A DNA stretch of 64,000 bases from Lewinella sp. LCG006 (GCF_040784935.1 NZ_CP160680.1:6429802-6493801); one strand, 5' to 3'; positions 45,298 to 53,309 are shown, counted from the first letter of the stretch. Program-made: numbers and translations. Notes: a model not told the origin generated them from the letters alone.

Positions 45298-45615
45298 ATG
45301 GCTTTTGAATTCACCGATAACAATTTCCAAGATACGGCACTGGCCGAAGGTAAAGTTTCTGTCGTAGACTTTTGGGCAGAATGGTGTGGCCCTTGTCGTA
45401 TGATTGGCCCAATCATCGAAGAACTCGCTAATGATTATGGCGATAAAGTACTCGTTGGTAAAGTAGATGTTGATTCTAATCCAGAAGTTTCCATGGAATA
45501 TGGCGTACGTAGCATTCCTACTATCCTGATTATCAAAGATGGAGAGGTAGTTGACAAGCACGTCGGTGTGACGACCAAAGAAGCCCTTGCTGGTAAAATC
45601 AATAAGTATCTTTAA
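45298..45615 (+). CDS. trxA: Thioredoxin
   Basis: General protein disulfide reductase of the cytoplasm. Active site WCGPC (C30, C33 in VDFWAEWCGPCRMIGPI), cis-Pro in GVRSIPTILI and the closing helix. Length 105 residues is the classic size. Start taken at MAFEFTDNNF; the frame upstream to 45247 encodes an unconserved leader downstream of a good promoter and is less likely translated. A strong terminator follows the stop codon, so the gene is monocistronic. Confidence 0.95.
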   Translation: MAFEFTDNNFQDTALAEGKVSVVDFWAEWCGPCRMIGPIIEELANDYGDKVLVGKVDVDSNPEVSMEYGVRSIPTILIIKDGEVVDKHVGVTTKEALAGKINKYL

Positions 45616-45639
45616 TTTATAGTAATTTTTAGATACTTT

Positions 45640-45680
45640 AAAGCCCTCGTTTGCAACCCAAGCGAGGGCTTTCGTTTTTT
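45640..45680 (+). terminator. Rho-independent terminator of thioredoxin
   Basis: Stem AAAGCCCTCG (45640-45649) pairs perfectly with CGAGGGCTTT (45663-45672), followed by CGTTTTTT. Confidence 0.85.
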
Positions 45681-45707
45681 GTATTGCACAGAAAGGTGGT
45701 AGTTTTG
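45678..45707 (+). promoter_or_regulatory. Promoter of DUF58 gene
   Basis: TAGTTTTG at 45700-45707 fits TAnnTTTG, with TTTG at 45678-45681 18 bases upstream. Its position rules out the GTG start at 45707 and supports the ATG at 45746. Confidence 0.6.
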
Positions 45708-45745
45708 TGCAGCCCTGGAAGAAAATCCAGATAATAACCCAATTT

Positions 45746-46675
45746 ATGTTCGAATTAGATAGCAAAGCAGTAAGGGAGATGAGCAACATAGAGTTGCTCG
45801 CCCGTCAGGTCGTGGAAGGATTTATCATCGGGCTCCATAAAAGCCCTTTTCATGGTTTTTCCGTAGAGTTTGCCGAACACCGTATTTACAACCCGGGTGA
45901 ATCAACGCGAAGTATTGACTGGAAGGTGTACGGTCGTACCGAAAAACTGTTTACCAAACGCTACGAAGAGGAAACCAATTTGCGTTGCCAGATTGTGATA
46001 GATGCTTCGAGTTCCATGTATTTCCCCGAGGTCAATGCCACCAGCGAAGCAGGCATCAACAAGTTGCGCTTTTCTGCATTGGCGGCAGCGGCCTTGATGA
46101 ACCTCCTGATGCGCCAACGCGATGCCTTTGGTCTGAGCTTGTTTACGGATGAAGTCAACCTGCACACCCACGTCAAGTCGAGCACCACGCACTACCGCTT
46201 GATGCTCACGTACCTGCACCAGCTCATCAACGAACCCAAATTACAGCAAACCACCAATGCCGCTCAGGCTTTGCACCAAATTGCGGAGAGCATCCACCGC
46301 CGTTCCCTGGTCATCATCTTTAGCGATATGTTTGAATCCGGCGAAGATGCAGAGCACCTTTTCTCGGCCCTACAACACCTCAAGTACAACAAACACGAGG
46401 TCGTCTTATTCCACACCGTAGATAAAAAGCAGGAAATCGACTTTGAATTCGAAAACCGCCCTTACGAGTTTGAAGATTTGGAAACAGGCGAAAAGGTAAA
46501 ACTACAGCCTAATCAGGTCAAAGCCTTTTACACCAAACAAGTGAACGATTTTGTCGAAGCACTCAAGCAAAAATGCCTACAGTATCGTATCGATTTCGTA
46601 GAAGCAGACATCAATAAAGGCTTTAAGCCTATTCTCCAGCAGTACCTGGTGAAGCGGAGCAAGATGAGGATATAA
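45746..46675 (+). CDS. DUF58-domain protein
   Basis: Cytoplasmic protein with the DUF58 signature (YNPGESTRSIDWKVYGRTEK) and a von Willebrand A-like domain with a degenerate metal site (CQIVIDASSSMYF, later LVIIFSDMFES). In Bacteroidota, DUF58 genes usually stand next to a MoxR-type ATPase and BatA/BatB aerotolerance genes; here no such neighbour is present, so the partner must be elsewhere. Length 309 residues from MFELDSKAV. A perfect 24-bp hairpin starts one base after the stop codon. Confidence 0.85.
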   Translation: MFELDSKAVREMSNIELLARQVVEGFIIGLHKSPFHGFSVEFAEHRIYNPGESTRSIDWKVYGRTEKLFTKRYEEETNLRCQIVIDASSSMYFPEVNATSEAGINKLRFSALAAAALMNLLMRQRDAFGLSLFTDEVNLHTHVKSSTTHYRLMLTYLHQLINEPKLQQTTNAAQALHQIAESIHRRSLVIIFSDMFESGEDAEHLFSALQHLKYNKHEVVLFHTVDKKQEIDFEFENRPYEFEDLETGEKVKLQPNQVKAFYTKQVNDFVEALKQKCLQYRIDFVEADINKGFKPILQQYLVKRSKMRI

Positions 46676-46676
46676 G

Positions 46677-46798
46677 CGTGAGATTTCACTTCGTGGATGC
46701 TGCTTCACAAAGCATCCACGAAGTGAAATCTCACGGGTATCGGGTACTTGGTACAGCCCGCCTGGCCAAGCGGACAGGGGTATAGGGACTTTGACAAA
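46677..46798 (+). repeat. Hairpin plus GGTACTTGG array, copy 5
   Basis: Perfect 24-bp inverted repeat (46677-46700 with 46712-46735, loop of 11 bases) directly behind the DUF58 stop codon, then GGTATCGGGTACTTGGTACA and GGGTATAGGGACTTTGA (46778-46794). The remaining bases to 46956 before the PPK2 gene show nothing clear. Confidence 0.75.
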
Positions 46799-46956
46799 CC
46801 TAAAGGGACACCGACCAAGTATTACCTATTTCCCTCCTAGCCTCGTGGGTCTTAAAGTACTCAGATTGCTAATAATGAGACACTTACATTCAACGCGAAG
46901 CCGCCGAAAAGTAACGGATTAAGCAGCACCGAAGCTAAACCTCTAATAAAAAAATA

Positions 46957-47703
46957 ATGGAAAAGATAAGAATTGCTGAGTTGCCTACCAGGGCACCAGA
47001 AGGATTGGACAAGGACGAGGCCGAAAAAATCACCAAGAAACGCCGTGAACGGATTGCCGAATTGCACCAACTGCTTATTGCCGAAGGAAAACACAGTGTG
47101 TTGGTCATCCTGCAAGGCATGGATGGCAGCGGCAAAGACGGAGGCACTCGCAATGTTTTCGGAGAGTGTGCTCCTTACGGTCTGCGTACCTACAGCTTCA
47201 AGAAACCTACCGAAGAAGAGTTTGCTCACGACTTCCTCTGGCGCGTACACAAGCAAGCCCCTCGCAAAGGCGAATTGGTAATTTTCAACCGTTCCCATTA
47301 CGAAGATGTGCTCATCCAACGGGTTCACAAGTGGATCACAGAAGAACACGTACAAAAGCGAATGGCGGCCATCAATATGTTTGAAGACTTGCTACAGTTT
47401 GATAACAATACCCTCGTCCTCAAGTTTTTCCTCAACATCTCTTATGACCAACAACTCCTGGAGCTGCAGGAGCGCCTAGACGATCCAGAAAAGCACTGGA
47501 AGCACAATGCGGGCGATTGGCAAGAGCGCAAACACTGGGAAGAATACATGCGTTGTTACGAAGATGTACTGAACAACAGCACCACTCCCTGGCACATTGT
47601 ACCCGTAGATCAACGCTGGTACCGCGATTATGTGATGACCGAAATTGTGGTAGCAGCACTCGAAGGATTGAACATGCAGTATCCTCCCTTGGAAAAAGTA
47701 TAA
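46957..47703 (+). CDS. Polyphosphate kinase 2 (PPK2 family)
   Basis: Uses polyphosphate to phosphorylate nucleotides. Walker A GMDGSGKDG (residues 54-62), Walker B-like LVIFNRSHYEDVL and the lid segment HWKHNAGDWQERKHWEEY, all standard for PPK2. Length 248 residues suits one-domain PPK2; class (AMP or ADP kinase) cannot be set by eye. The S4-domain gene starts 15 bases downstream, so they are likely cotranscribed. Confidence 0.92.
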   Translation: MEKIRIAELPTRAPEGLDKDEAEKITKKRRERIAELHQLLIAEGKHSVLVILQGMDGSGKDGGTRNVFGECAPYGLRTYSFKKPTEEEFAHDFLWRVHKQAPRKGELVIFNRSHYEDVLIQRVHKWITEEHVQKRMAAINMFEDLLQFDNNTLVLKFFLNISYDQQLLELQERLDDPEKHWKHNAGDWQERKHWEEYMRCYEDVLNNSTTPWHIVPVDQRWYRDYVMTEIVVAALEGLNMQYPPLEKV

Positions 47704-47718
47704 ACGACTACCTCAACG

Positions 47719-48147
47719 ATGCTCAAAAAAGTAAGAATAGACAAGTGGCTCTGGAGTGTTAGGATTTATAAAACCAGAACCATGGCCACCGATGCCGTCC
47801 GCAACGGGCGGGTAAAAATTGGCGAAAAGACGGTCAAAGCAAGCTACCTTGTCCAAAGAGATGAAGTCGTAACGGTCAATAGAAATGGCTTCAACCTCGT
47901 CTTTAAGGTCGTCGATCTTATCCAAAAACGGGTAGGTGCCGCCATCGCCCAGGAATGCTATGTCGATCTGACGCCCGCCGAAGAACTCACCAAATACGAC
48001 GCCTGGTTTGTGGGCAAACGCGGGGTGGAATCTCGCGAAAAAGGTACCGGTCGCCCCACCAAGAAAGAACGCCGAGAAATTGATGATTTCAAAGGTATAC
48101 GGCTTTATGATTTTGATGATGACGATGACGAGGAGGAAGACCTTTAA
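47719..48147 (+). CDS. S4-domain RNA-binding protein, Hsp15-like
   Basis: Small RNA-binding protein with an S4 domain at the N-terminus (VRIDKWLWSVRIYKTRTMA, VRNGRVKIGEKTVKASYLV), like HslR/Hsp15, which rescues stalled 50S subunits carrying peptidyl-tRNA. The C-terminal part is basic (GRPTKKERREID) and ends in a very acidic tail (DDDDDEEEDL). Length 142 residues. It follows PPK2 by 15 bases. Confidence 0.87.
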   Translation: MLKKVRIDKWLWSVRIYKTRTMATDAVRNGRVKIGEKTVKASYLVQRDEVVTVNRNGFNLVFKVVDLIQKRVGAAIAQECYVDLTPAEELTKYDAWFVGKRGVESREKGTGRPTKKERREIDDFKGIRLYDFDDDDDEEEDL

Positions 48148-48531
48148 TCTGATATGATTCATCAAGAACCAATTGATTTTAGTCGTTTATTATGGGCCTC
48201 CCCAAAGGACGTTCTCACTAAGCCAGATTAACGTAATACCACTTCCGTTTATCACTGGTATTCATGCTACTAGCAGGGACACATTTGGGTGGTGCTAGAA
48301 AAAAGACCTTCTCCGCAAACAGGATAACACTTCCATAACCAATGTCCTCCGCTGGCGGAGGTGTCCGCAGGACGGAGGTGTTACTTCCTTCTCCCAAACA
48401 AAAAACACCCCGAAAACAGGATAACACCAGCCAGTAGCGGTCTCGAGCCTATGGATCGGTTCCTCCAGAGGTACACATTTGGGTAGTGCTAATAGCAAGA
48501 ATAACACCGATTACCTAAAGTTGATGAAAGC
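48148..48531. repeat. Gene-free region with duplicated segments
   Basis: No gene is visible in these bases. ACACATTTGGGTRGTGCTA occurs at 48279-48297 and 48473-48491 (194 bases apart), and AAACAGGATAACAC at about 48317-48330 and 48414-48427. A CCTCCGC/GCGGAGG hairpin sits near 48344-48359. This looks like a degraded pair of interspersed repeats. Confidence 0.5.
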
Positions 48532-48562
48532 AGGTCAAATTCATGAATTTGACCTAAATTTG
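48532..48562 (+). promoter_or_regulatory. Perfect 24-bp palindrome with TAAATTTG promoter box
   Basis: Half-site AGGTCAAATTCA (48532-48543) is followed by its exact reverse complement (48544-48555). The last T begins TAAATTTG (48555-48562), a perfect TAnnTTTG box, 31 bases before the lipoprotein ATG. An operator touching the promoter box suggests repression by a dimeric regulator. Confidence 0.6.
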
Positions 48563-48592
48563 CGGTGCGATTCACCAAAAAAATTAATCACC

Positions 48593-49024
48593 ATGAAATA
48601 TTTTTTCCCACTGGCCATCCTTGCCATGCTTTTTTTCACCCAGTGCAACAATGATGCTCCTGCCACGGAAGAAACCACCACGGCAGCACCAAGCGACACC
48701 ACAGCTACCACCGAGCCAGCAAAGCAAGTATCACAGATTGACGAAAGCGCGATCAGCCCTTCGGAGATCCTGAAAACCAACGAAGCCGCCTACCTGGCCC
48801 TCCGCAAAAGAGTCACCTCCAACCTGGATACCATCAACAACCGCATTGACCGCTACAACAAGAATACAAAAATAAGAGAGGGCCTCAAAAATGGTTTCCA
48901 GGAAATCGTCAAATACAAAGACATCTATGACCTGGCCAAAACTTCCGAGTACACCTCCGCCGAAACGGTTGAGCAGTTTATGAAAGGGATAGAAACACAG
49001 CTCACTAAATTAAGAGTGGAGTAA
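48593..49024 (+). CDS. Small lipoprotein of unknown function
   Basis: Signal peptide with lipobox AMLFFTQCNND (Cys18), a Thr/Ala-rich spacer, then a helical domain with heptad-like spacing (TSNLDTINNRIDRYNKNTKI). 143 residues from MKYFFPLAIL; the longer frame from 48479 runs through the palindromic operator and promoter, so it is not the gene. No family recognised. The palindrome upstream implies regulated expression. A terminator hairpin follows. Confidence 0.75.
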   Translation: MKYFFPLAILAMLFFTQCNNDAPATEETTTAAPSDTTATTEPAKQVSQIDESAISPSEILKTNEAAYLALRKRVTSNLDTINNRIDRYNKNTKIREGLKNGFQEIVKYKDIYDLAKTSEYTSAETVEQFMKGIETQLTKLRVE

Positions 49025-49080
49025 GGGGCTTTTGGAGCATCTATTGCTTACCTCTGCCTTAGGAAAGGAAACCGTTACAA

Positions 49081-49115
49081 AAAAGCCTGTCTGATAAAGA
49101 GACGGGCTTTTTTGT
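49081..49115 (+). terminator. Terminator of the small lipoprotein gene
   Basis: AAGCCTGTCT (49083-49092) pairs with AGACGGGCTT (about 49100-49109, one G-T pair) and is followed by TTTTTTG. Confidence 0.7.
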
Positions 49116-49161
49116 TGCAAGAGATTTTAGATCTATTTCGGATTATGTAATGTCAGCAGAG

Positions 49162-49226
49162 CTGGTATTGCGCCTACTGGGCGCTATTCGTCTATCCGCT
49201 AGGGCGCACGGCGTGTAGGTAACCAG
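49162..49226. repeat. Imperfect 65-bp inverted repeat
   Basis: CTGGT (49162-49166) with ACCAG (49222-49226) encloses further pairing (GCCTAC with GTAGGT, GGGCGC with GCGC). It lies behind the stop codon of the minus-strand small membrane protein and might end its transcript; no T-run is seen. Confidence 0.35.
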
Positions 49227-49230
49227 TGGG

Positions 49231-49587
49231 CTATTTCTTCTTATAATAATGATTCGCATCTGCGGAGAAGATAATTTTAGGTTTACCGAACCATTGCCTA
49301 GTTATATAAGTGGAAAAATTCAAACTGCCATTGGTAGCCTTCAACTTAATTTTAGTCGCCATAAATGAATTACTTAATTCGTATACACCATGTCCAAAAT
49401 ATACACTATCAAATGTTCCATCATTGAATATGGCTAACTCGTCGTATGTTTGAGGTTCCATTGCAGAATGTTCGAAGTTACTATTGATGTAATTTCCTGT
49501 TATCATACCTTTGGTGAAATTGTGGTTATATACTCCTGATAGAATATAAATTATGACTCCACCTACAATACAAAGTAATATTCTCAT
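49231..49587 (-). CDS. Small membrane-anchored protein, possible partner of the Rhs tip
   Basis: 118 residues: one N-terminal membrane helix (ILLCIVGGVIIYILSGVY) and a beta-rich soluble part (YDELAIFNDGTFDSVYFGHG). No family recognised. It starts 16 bases after the stop codon of the Rhs C-terminal fragment on the same strand, which is the usual place of an immunity gene in Rhs effector modules. A membrane-anchored protein would suit an effector acting in the envelope, but this is inference from position only. Confidence 0.55.
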   Translation of the reverse strand: MRILLCIVGGVIIYILSGVYNHNFTKGMITGNYINSNFEHSAMEPQTYDELAIFNDGTFDSVYFGHGVYELSNSFMATKIKLKATNGSLNFSTYITRQWFGKPKIIFSADANHYYKKK

Positions 49588-49603
49588 AACTGGATTTTAA
49601 GTA

Positions 49604-49810
49604 TCAATCAACAAAGAAAAGATATGATTGATAAGTAGTGGTAGTTTTATAAGATACACCTCCAGGACGGAGAGGAATATATCCCCCAGAAGAAGCTCTG
49701 AATGTATATTGTCCAGAAATCATTACTGGCCTTCCTTCAGCACGAGAAGCATTAAAAGATGTACTCACATGTCCATAAAGGGATTCAGCCGATTTCGTAT
49801 CTTGTACAAG
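49604..49810 (-). pseudogene. Rhs C-terminal tip, distal fragment (cut by IS256-family element)
   Basis: Frame QDTKSAESLYGHVSTSFNAS through QSYLFFVD and stop, without its own start. It continues in frame from the Rhs fragment on the other side of the insertion sequence: deleting the element and one copy of TGTACAAG joins ...GPRVLALV to QDTKSAES.... It is the last 68 residues of the Rhs variable domain. An apparent Met start at 49822 (MDTPL) lies inside the insertion sequence. Confidence 0.85.
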
Positions 49811-51140
49811 GGGAGTATCCATTGAACTGTGTCTGCGTCAAAAGTAGACACATTTAATTATGTCAAAGAAAACCAAAAAAGAAGAGACTCTGTCGGATTT
49901 CGATTTTGAGTCATATCGCCAGCAAGTTATTGCGGGCCTAATTCAAGGTAAGGGATTAACAGGAGAAGACGGTCTTCTCAAGCCTTTGATTGCTAACTTT
50001 TTGGAAGGAGCTTTAGCGGCAGAACTAGAAGACCACATCCAAGGGGAAAAAGCCCAAGGTTTAACCAATAAGCGCAATGGGCAGCTATCTAAGGAAGTTC
50101 GCTCCGAGGCTGGCCCTGTTGAGATTCACTACAGCCGTGATCGTAACGGTAGTTTCGAGCCCTTGACGGTCAAGAAGCGGCAATATGAACTAGGCTTAGG
50201 TTTTGACAACCAGATTCTGGAGCTGTACTCAATGAGTAACTCAATCAGTGACATTCGGTTGCACTTAGAGCGTATGTACGGGGCTCAGATGAGCGACAGT
50301 CGTATTTCGTCTGTAATCAACAGCACTTGGGAGCGAGTAGAAGCTTGGCGAAACAGTCCCTTACCTGCGCTGTTGGTAGTGATGTTCATTGATGCGATCT
50401 ATTTGGATGTACGTCGTGATGGACAGGTCAGCCGTATTGCCCTTTATGTTGTATACGGGATTACGGTGGAAGGAAAACGCGAGATCATTGCTTTGATTCC
50501 TGGTCAAGGAGCCGAAAGTGCTACAGAGTGGGCACGTTGTTTACAGCAGCTTAAAAATCGCGGTCTAGAGGATGTCCTCTACATATGCAGCGATGGTTTG
50601 ACAGGTTTACGTGAAGTGATCGCCGAGACTTTTCCTTTAGCTAATATCCAGCGTTGTGTGGTTCACAAAATTCGCAATACCTTTAAGTTACTGGACGAAA
50701 AGGATAGCCGTCAGGTTTTACGTCAGCTTAAGGAAGTTTACAACGCTGTCAACGAGGCCGAAGCCCGCAGGAAATTGGAAGATTTCCAGGTTTTCTGGCA
50801 AGGCAAATACGATCTGGTTGTAGACTTGTGGCTCAAAGATTGGGATGATTTAATGAGATGTATGCAATTGAGTCCGACGCTGAAAAAGTTGATTTACACG
50901 ACCAATGCCATCGAAAACCTCAACCGGGAAATTCGCCGGGTGACTAAGGCCAAAGGCGCATGGGTCAGCGAACGAGCTTTGCTTATTCAGTTGTTCTTAG
51001 CACTGGAACGTAAAAAAAACAGCTGGAATAAATCAGTAAGAACATGGAGTGCTATTCGACGTGAATTAACGCTAGCACATGGGGATCGATTTACCAAACA
51101 TATTTCCTAAAGTTGCAGACACAGTTCAATGGACACTCCC
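49811..51140 (+). mobile_element. IS256-family insertion sequence, complete
   Basis: 1330 bp, terminal inverted repeats of 26 bp with one mismatch (GGGAGTATCCATTGAACTG at the left end, GGGAGTGTCCATTGAACTG at the right end), flanked by an 8-bp target duplication TGTACAAG (49803-49810 and 51141-51148). It holds one intact transposase gene. It is inserted in the Rhs tip gene. Confidence 0.95.
49860..51110 (+). CDS. IS256-family transposase (Mutator type)
   Basis: 416-residue DDE transposase. The triad is visible: D in VVMFIDAIYLDVR, D in LYICSDGLTGLREV and E in TTNAIENLNREIRRVTK, the last being the IS256-family signature. The N-terminal part contains LLKPLIANFLEGALAAELED and ELYSMSNSISDIRLHLERMY, typical of the family. 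No frameshift, so the element is probably active. Starts 49 bases inside the left end. Confidence 0.95.
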   Translation: MSKKTKKEETLSDFDFESYRQQVIAGLIQGKGLTGEDGLLKPLIANFLEGALAAELEDHIQGEKAQGLTNKRNGQLSKEVRSEAGPVEIHYSRDRNGSFEPLTVKKRQYELGLGFDNQILELYSMSNSISDIRLHLERMYGAQMSDSRISSVINSTWERVEAWRNSPLPALLVVMFIDAIYLDVRRDGQVSRIALYVVYGITVEGKREIIALIPGQGAESATEWARCLQQLKNRGLEDVLYICSDGLTGLREVIAETFPLANIQRCVVHKIRNTFKLLDEKDSRQVLRQLKEVYNAVNEAEARRKLEDFQVFWQGKYDLVVDLWLKDWDDLMRCMQLSPTLKKLIYTTNAIENLNREIRRVTKAKGAWVSERALLIQLFLALERKKNSWNKSVRTWSAIRRELTLAHGDRFTKHIS

Positions 51141-51934
51141 TGTACAAGTGCTAGAACTCTAGGCCCTAACTTATAGAGACTATAATTGTACGATCCTATG
51201 AAATGTGTCTCCATATTTACGTGATCGTCATCTAATGCAACAGAAATGGGTCCTCTATAATTTGTTACTCCTTGGCTCACCCAATCCGCAGAACCGAGTA
51301 ATTCTGATGCTCCGTCGGATATTGAGTCACCTTCTTGCAAAGCATCACTCATGAGTCCTGAACCAAAGAAAACACTTCTTTCTGGACCAGTCCCCTGCAT
51401 AAACTCATTAAACAATGTATTCCATTCAGTATCACTCGTCCGTTCTTCTCCTTGTATACTATACCTTCCATTTTTCATAACTGCCGAATATTCACCATCT
51501 GTAACAACCGTCAGTTGTGATCCTTTATTTAAATTATAGTGATAAAAGTCGATTCCAATTTCGTCGCCTTTAGTAGATGTTTTAACCCATTTACCATCAG
51601 CACTTTGTTCATATTCACCATCAACACTCCTCCCATCAGGGTCAGTGAGTCTAATCGGATTCCCCAACACATAATTATAAGGCGAGTACGGCGCATACTG
51701 ATCCGCCAGCGGATCCACCTGCCCCCACCTCGCCACCGCCGGATCATAATACCTTGCCCCATAATCATACAACCCCGTCGCCTCATCCAACTCCTTACCA
51801 TTGTACCTATACGCCTGAGCAGGTGTAGCCATCGTCTGCCCAATACCTTCCATGTGCATACCGAAGGGGTAGTACCAAAGGCGTTGTTTTACATCCAGGG
51901 AGTCGGGGTTAAGGGTTTGTAGTTCTGTGACTAA
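51141..51934 (-). pseudogene. Rhs core-associated tip, 5'-truncated and interrupted
   Basis: The frame opens after TAA TGA at 51935-51940 and has the Rhs core-associated segment (LWYYPFGMHMEG, YRYNGKELDEATGLYDYGAR, PAVARWGQVDPLADQYAPYS, YNYVLGNPIRLTDPDG), then a variable domain of over 170 residues before the IS256-family element breaks it. The thousands of residues of YD repeats of a full Rhs protein are missing. The possible start is the ATG at 51859 (MHMEGIGQ). Read through the insertion end the frame stops after ten foreign codons at 51107. Such orphan tips are often reservoirs for swapping effector ends. Confidence 0.85.
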
Positions 51935-51951
51935 TCATTACGGGACATACC

Positions 51952-52338
51952 CTACTCCACCAACTCACAAGCTCCTCCTTGTAAATCTTTCATCACCTTC
52001 TTGAATTTCACCTCGCTGAGTACGCGACCGCCTTTATAGCGAACGGTGACCTTGTCGTTGCGTCCCAGGTGTTTGTAAGGATTGGTAGTGGGAGATACTG
52101 GTTGGCTATACGCTTTCTGTGATTGCGTACGCTGAAGCTCTCTCATATAATTATCAATCGCCGCTTCGCTCGATAGATCAACTCCGGCATTTTGCGCGCC
52201 CATCATCATGGATTTAGCCATGCCCCAGTTGGCGGGATCAGCGGCTCTTTCCGGAATACGTTTTTTTATTTTTTTCACTGCTGAAATCAGGGTCACAGCA
52301 TTATCGATCTCGCCAATCTCATCCAAGTGCTGCCCCAC
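51952..52338 (-). CDS. Conserved hypothetical protein with SecA-tail-like C-terminus
   Basis: 128 codons in the same frame as the preceding dehydrogenase, beginning with GTG immediately after its TAG. The N-terminal half is helical (VTLISAVKKIKKRIPERAAD, NWGMAKSMMMGAQNAGVDLS), and the end (HLGRNDKVTVRYKGGRVLSE, then VKFKKVMKDLQGGACELVE) resembles the C-terminal tail I recall for SecA in Bacteroidota. Function unknown. Either a translationally coupled gene, a readthrough extension, or a remnant; the frame shows no internal stop. Confidence 0.5.
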   Translation of the reverse strand: MGQHLDEIGEIDNAVTLISAVKKIKKRIPERAADPANWGMAKSMMMGAQNAGVDLSSEAAIDNYMRELQRTQSQKAYSQPVSPTTNPYKHLGRNDKVTVRYKGGRVLSEVKFKKVMKDLQGGACELVE

Positions 52339-53226
52339 CTACCTAAACCCATCTGCTACAACTAACTCCTTCGTACCGTGCCCATAGCTGTAAAAACCTT
52401 CGCCGGATTTTACGCCCATTTTACCGGCCATCACCATGTTCACCAGTAGCGGACAGGGGGCATATTTGGGGTTACCGAAACCATCGTGGAGCACGCGTAA
52501 GATCGAAAGGCAAACATCCAGCCCGATGAAATCGGCCAGTTGGAGTGGCCCCATGGGGTGCGCCATTCCGAGTTTCATGACGGTATCAATTTCTTCCACA
52601 CCAGCAACGCCTTCAAACAAGGTGTAGATGGCCTCATTAATCATCGGCATCAGGATGCGATTGGCAACGAAGCCTGGGTAGTCATTCACTTCTACGGGAG
52701 CCTTACCCAACTGCTTGGACAAGTCCATGATCTTAGCCGTCACTTCATCAGAAGTAGCGTAGCCGCGGATCACTTCTACCAGTTTCATGATGGGTACTGG
52801 ATTCATAAAGTGCATGCCGATCACCTGCTTTGGGCGTTTGGTAACGGCCGCTATTTTGGTAATAGAGATGGAGGAAGTATTGGTGGCAAGAATGGCAGCG
52901 GCGGGAGCAGCGACATCCAGTTGCTGGAAAATCTTGAGCTTAAGCTCTACGTTTTCAGTAGCGGCTTCTACTACCAGGTCGGCATGGCTTACCCCCTCAC
53001 TCATATCGGTGGCGGTGGTCAGACGACCCAAGGTAGCGGCCTTGTCCGCTTCGCTGATCTTTTCCTTGGTTACCAGGCGGTCGAGGTTGCGATTGATGGT
53101 AGCCAGGGCTTTTTCCAGGGCAGTAGCAGAGATGTCAATTAAGGTAACGGTAAAACCACTTTGAGCAAAAACGTGAGCAATCCCATTTCCCATGGTACCA
53201 GCCCCGATGACAGCAATATTTTTCAT
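52339..53226 (-). CDS. 3-hydroxybutyryl-CoA dehydrogenase
   Basis: NAD(P)-dependent oxidation/reduction of 3-hydroxyacyl-CoA in fatty acid or butyrate/poly-hydroxybutyrate metabolism. N-terminal Rossmann loop IAVIGAGTMGNGIAHVFAQ, active-site region VIGMHFMNPVPIMKLVEVI (catalytic His), and the C-terminal domain NRILMPMINEAIYTLFEGVA with GEGFYSYGHG near the end. Length 295 residues is normal. Its TAG stop is directly followed by a 128-codon frame in the same phase. Confidence 0.93.
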   Translation of the reverse strand: MKNIAVIGAGTMGNGIAHVFAQSGFTVTLIDISATALEKALATINRNLDRLVTKEKISEADKAATLGRLTTATDMSEGVSHADLVVEAATENVELKLKIFQQLDVAAPAAAILATNTSSISITKIAAVTKRPKQVIGMHFMNPVPIMKLVEVIRGYATSDEVTAKIMDLSKQLGKAPVEVNDYPGFVANRILMPMINEAIYTLFEGVAGVEEIDTVMKLGMAHPMGPLQLADFIGLDVCLSILRVLHDGFGNPKYAPCPLLVNMVMAGKMGVKSGEGFYSYGHGTKELVVADGFR

Positions 53227-53309
53227 TCCGTTTTTTATTTGGTTAGCTTATTTGGTTAGCTTATTTAGTCAGAATTTTCGCGAAAATAGTAAATAAAGCA
53301 GGCCTTTCC

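Noticed and set aside
48218-48507. Two overlapping minus-strand frames
   Set aside because: They run through duplicated repeat DNA; shared peptides come from the repeats, and no ribosome site or family is seen.
48479-48592. N-terminal extension of the small lipoprotein
   Set aside because: It would place the palindromic operator and promoter box inside the gene and bury the signal peptide.
49811-49822. MDTPL start for the distal Rhs fragment as an independent gene
   Set aside because: These codons belong to the insertion sequence end; the frame joins the upstream Rhs fragment exactly.
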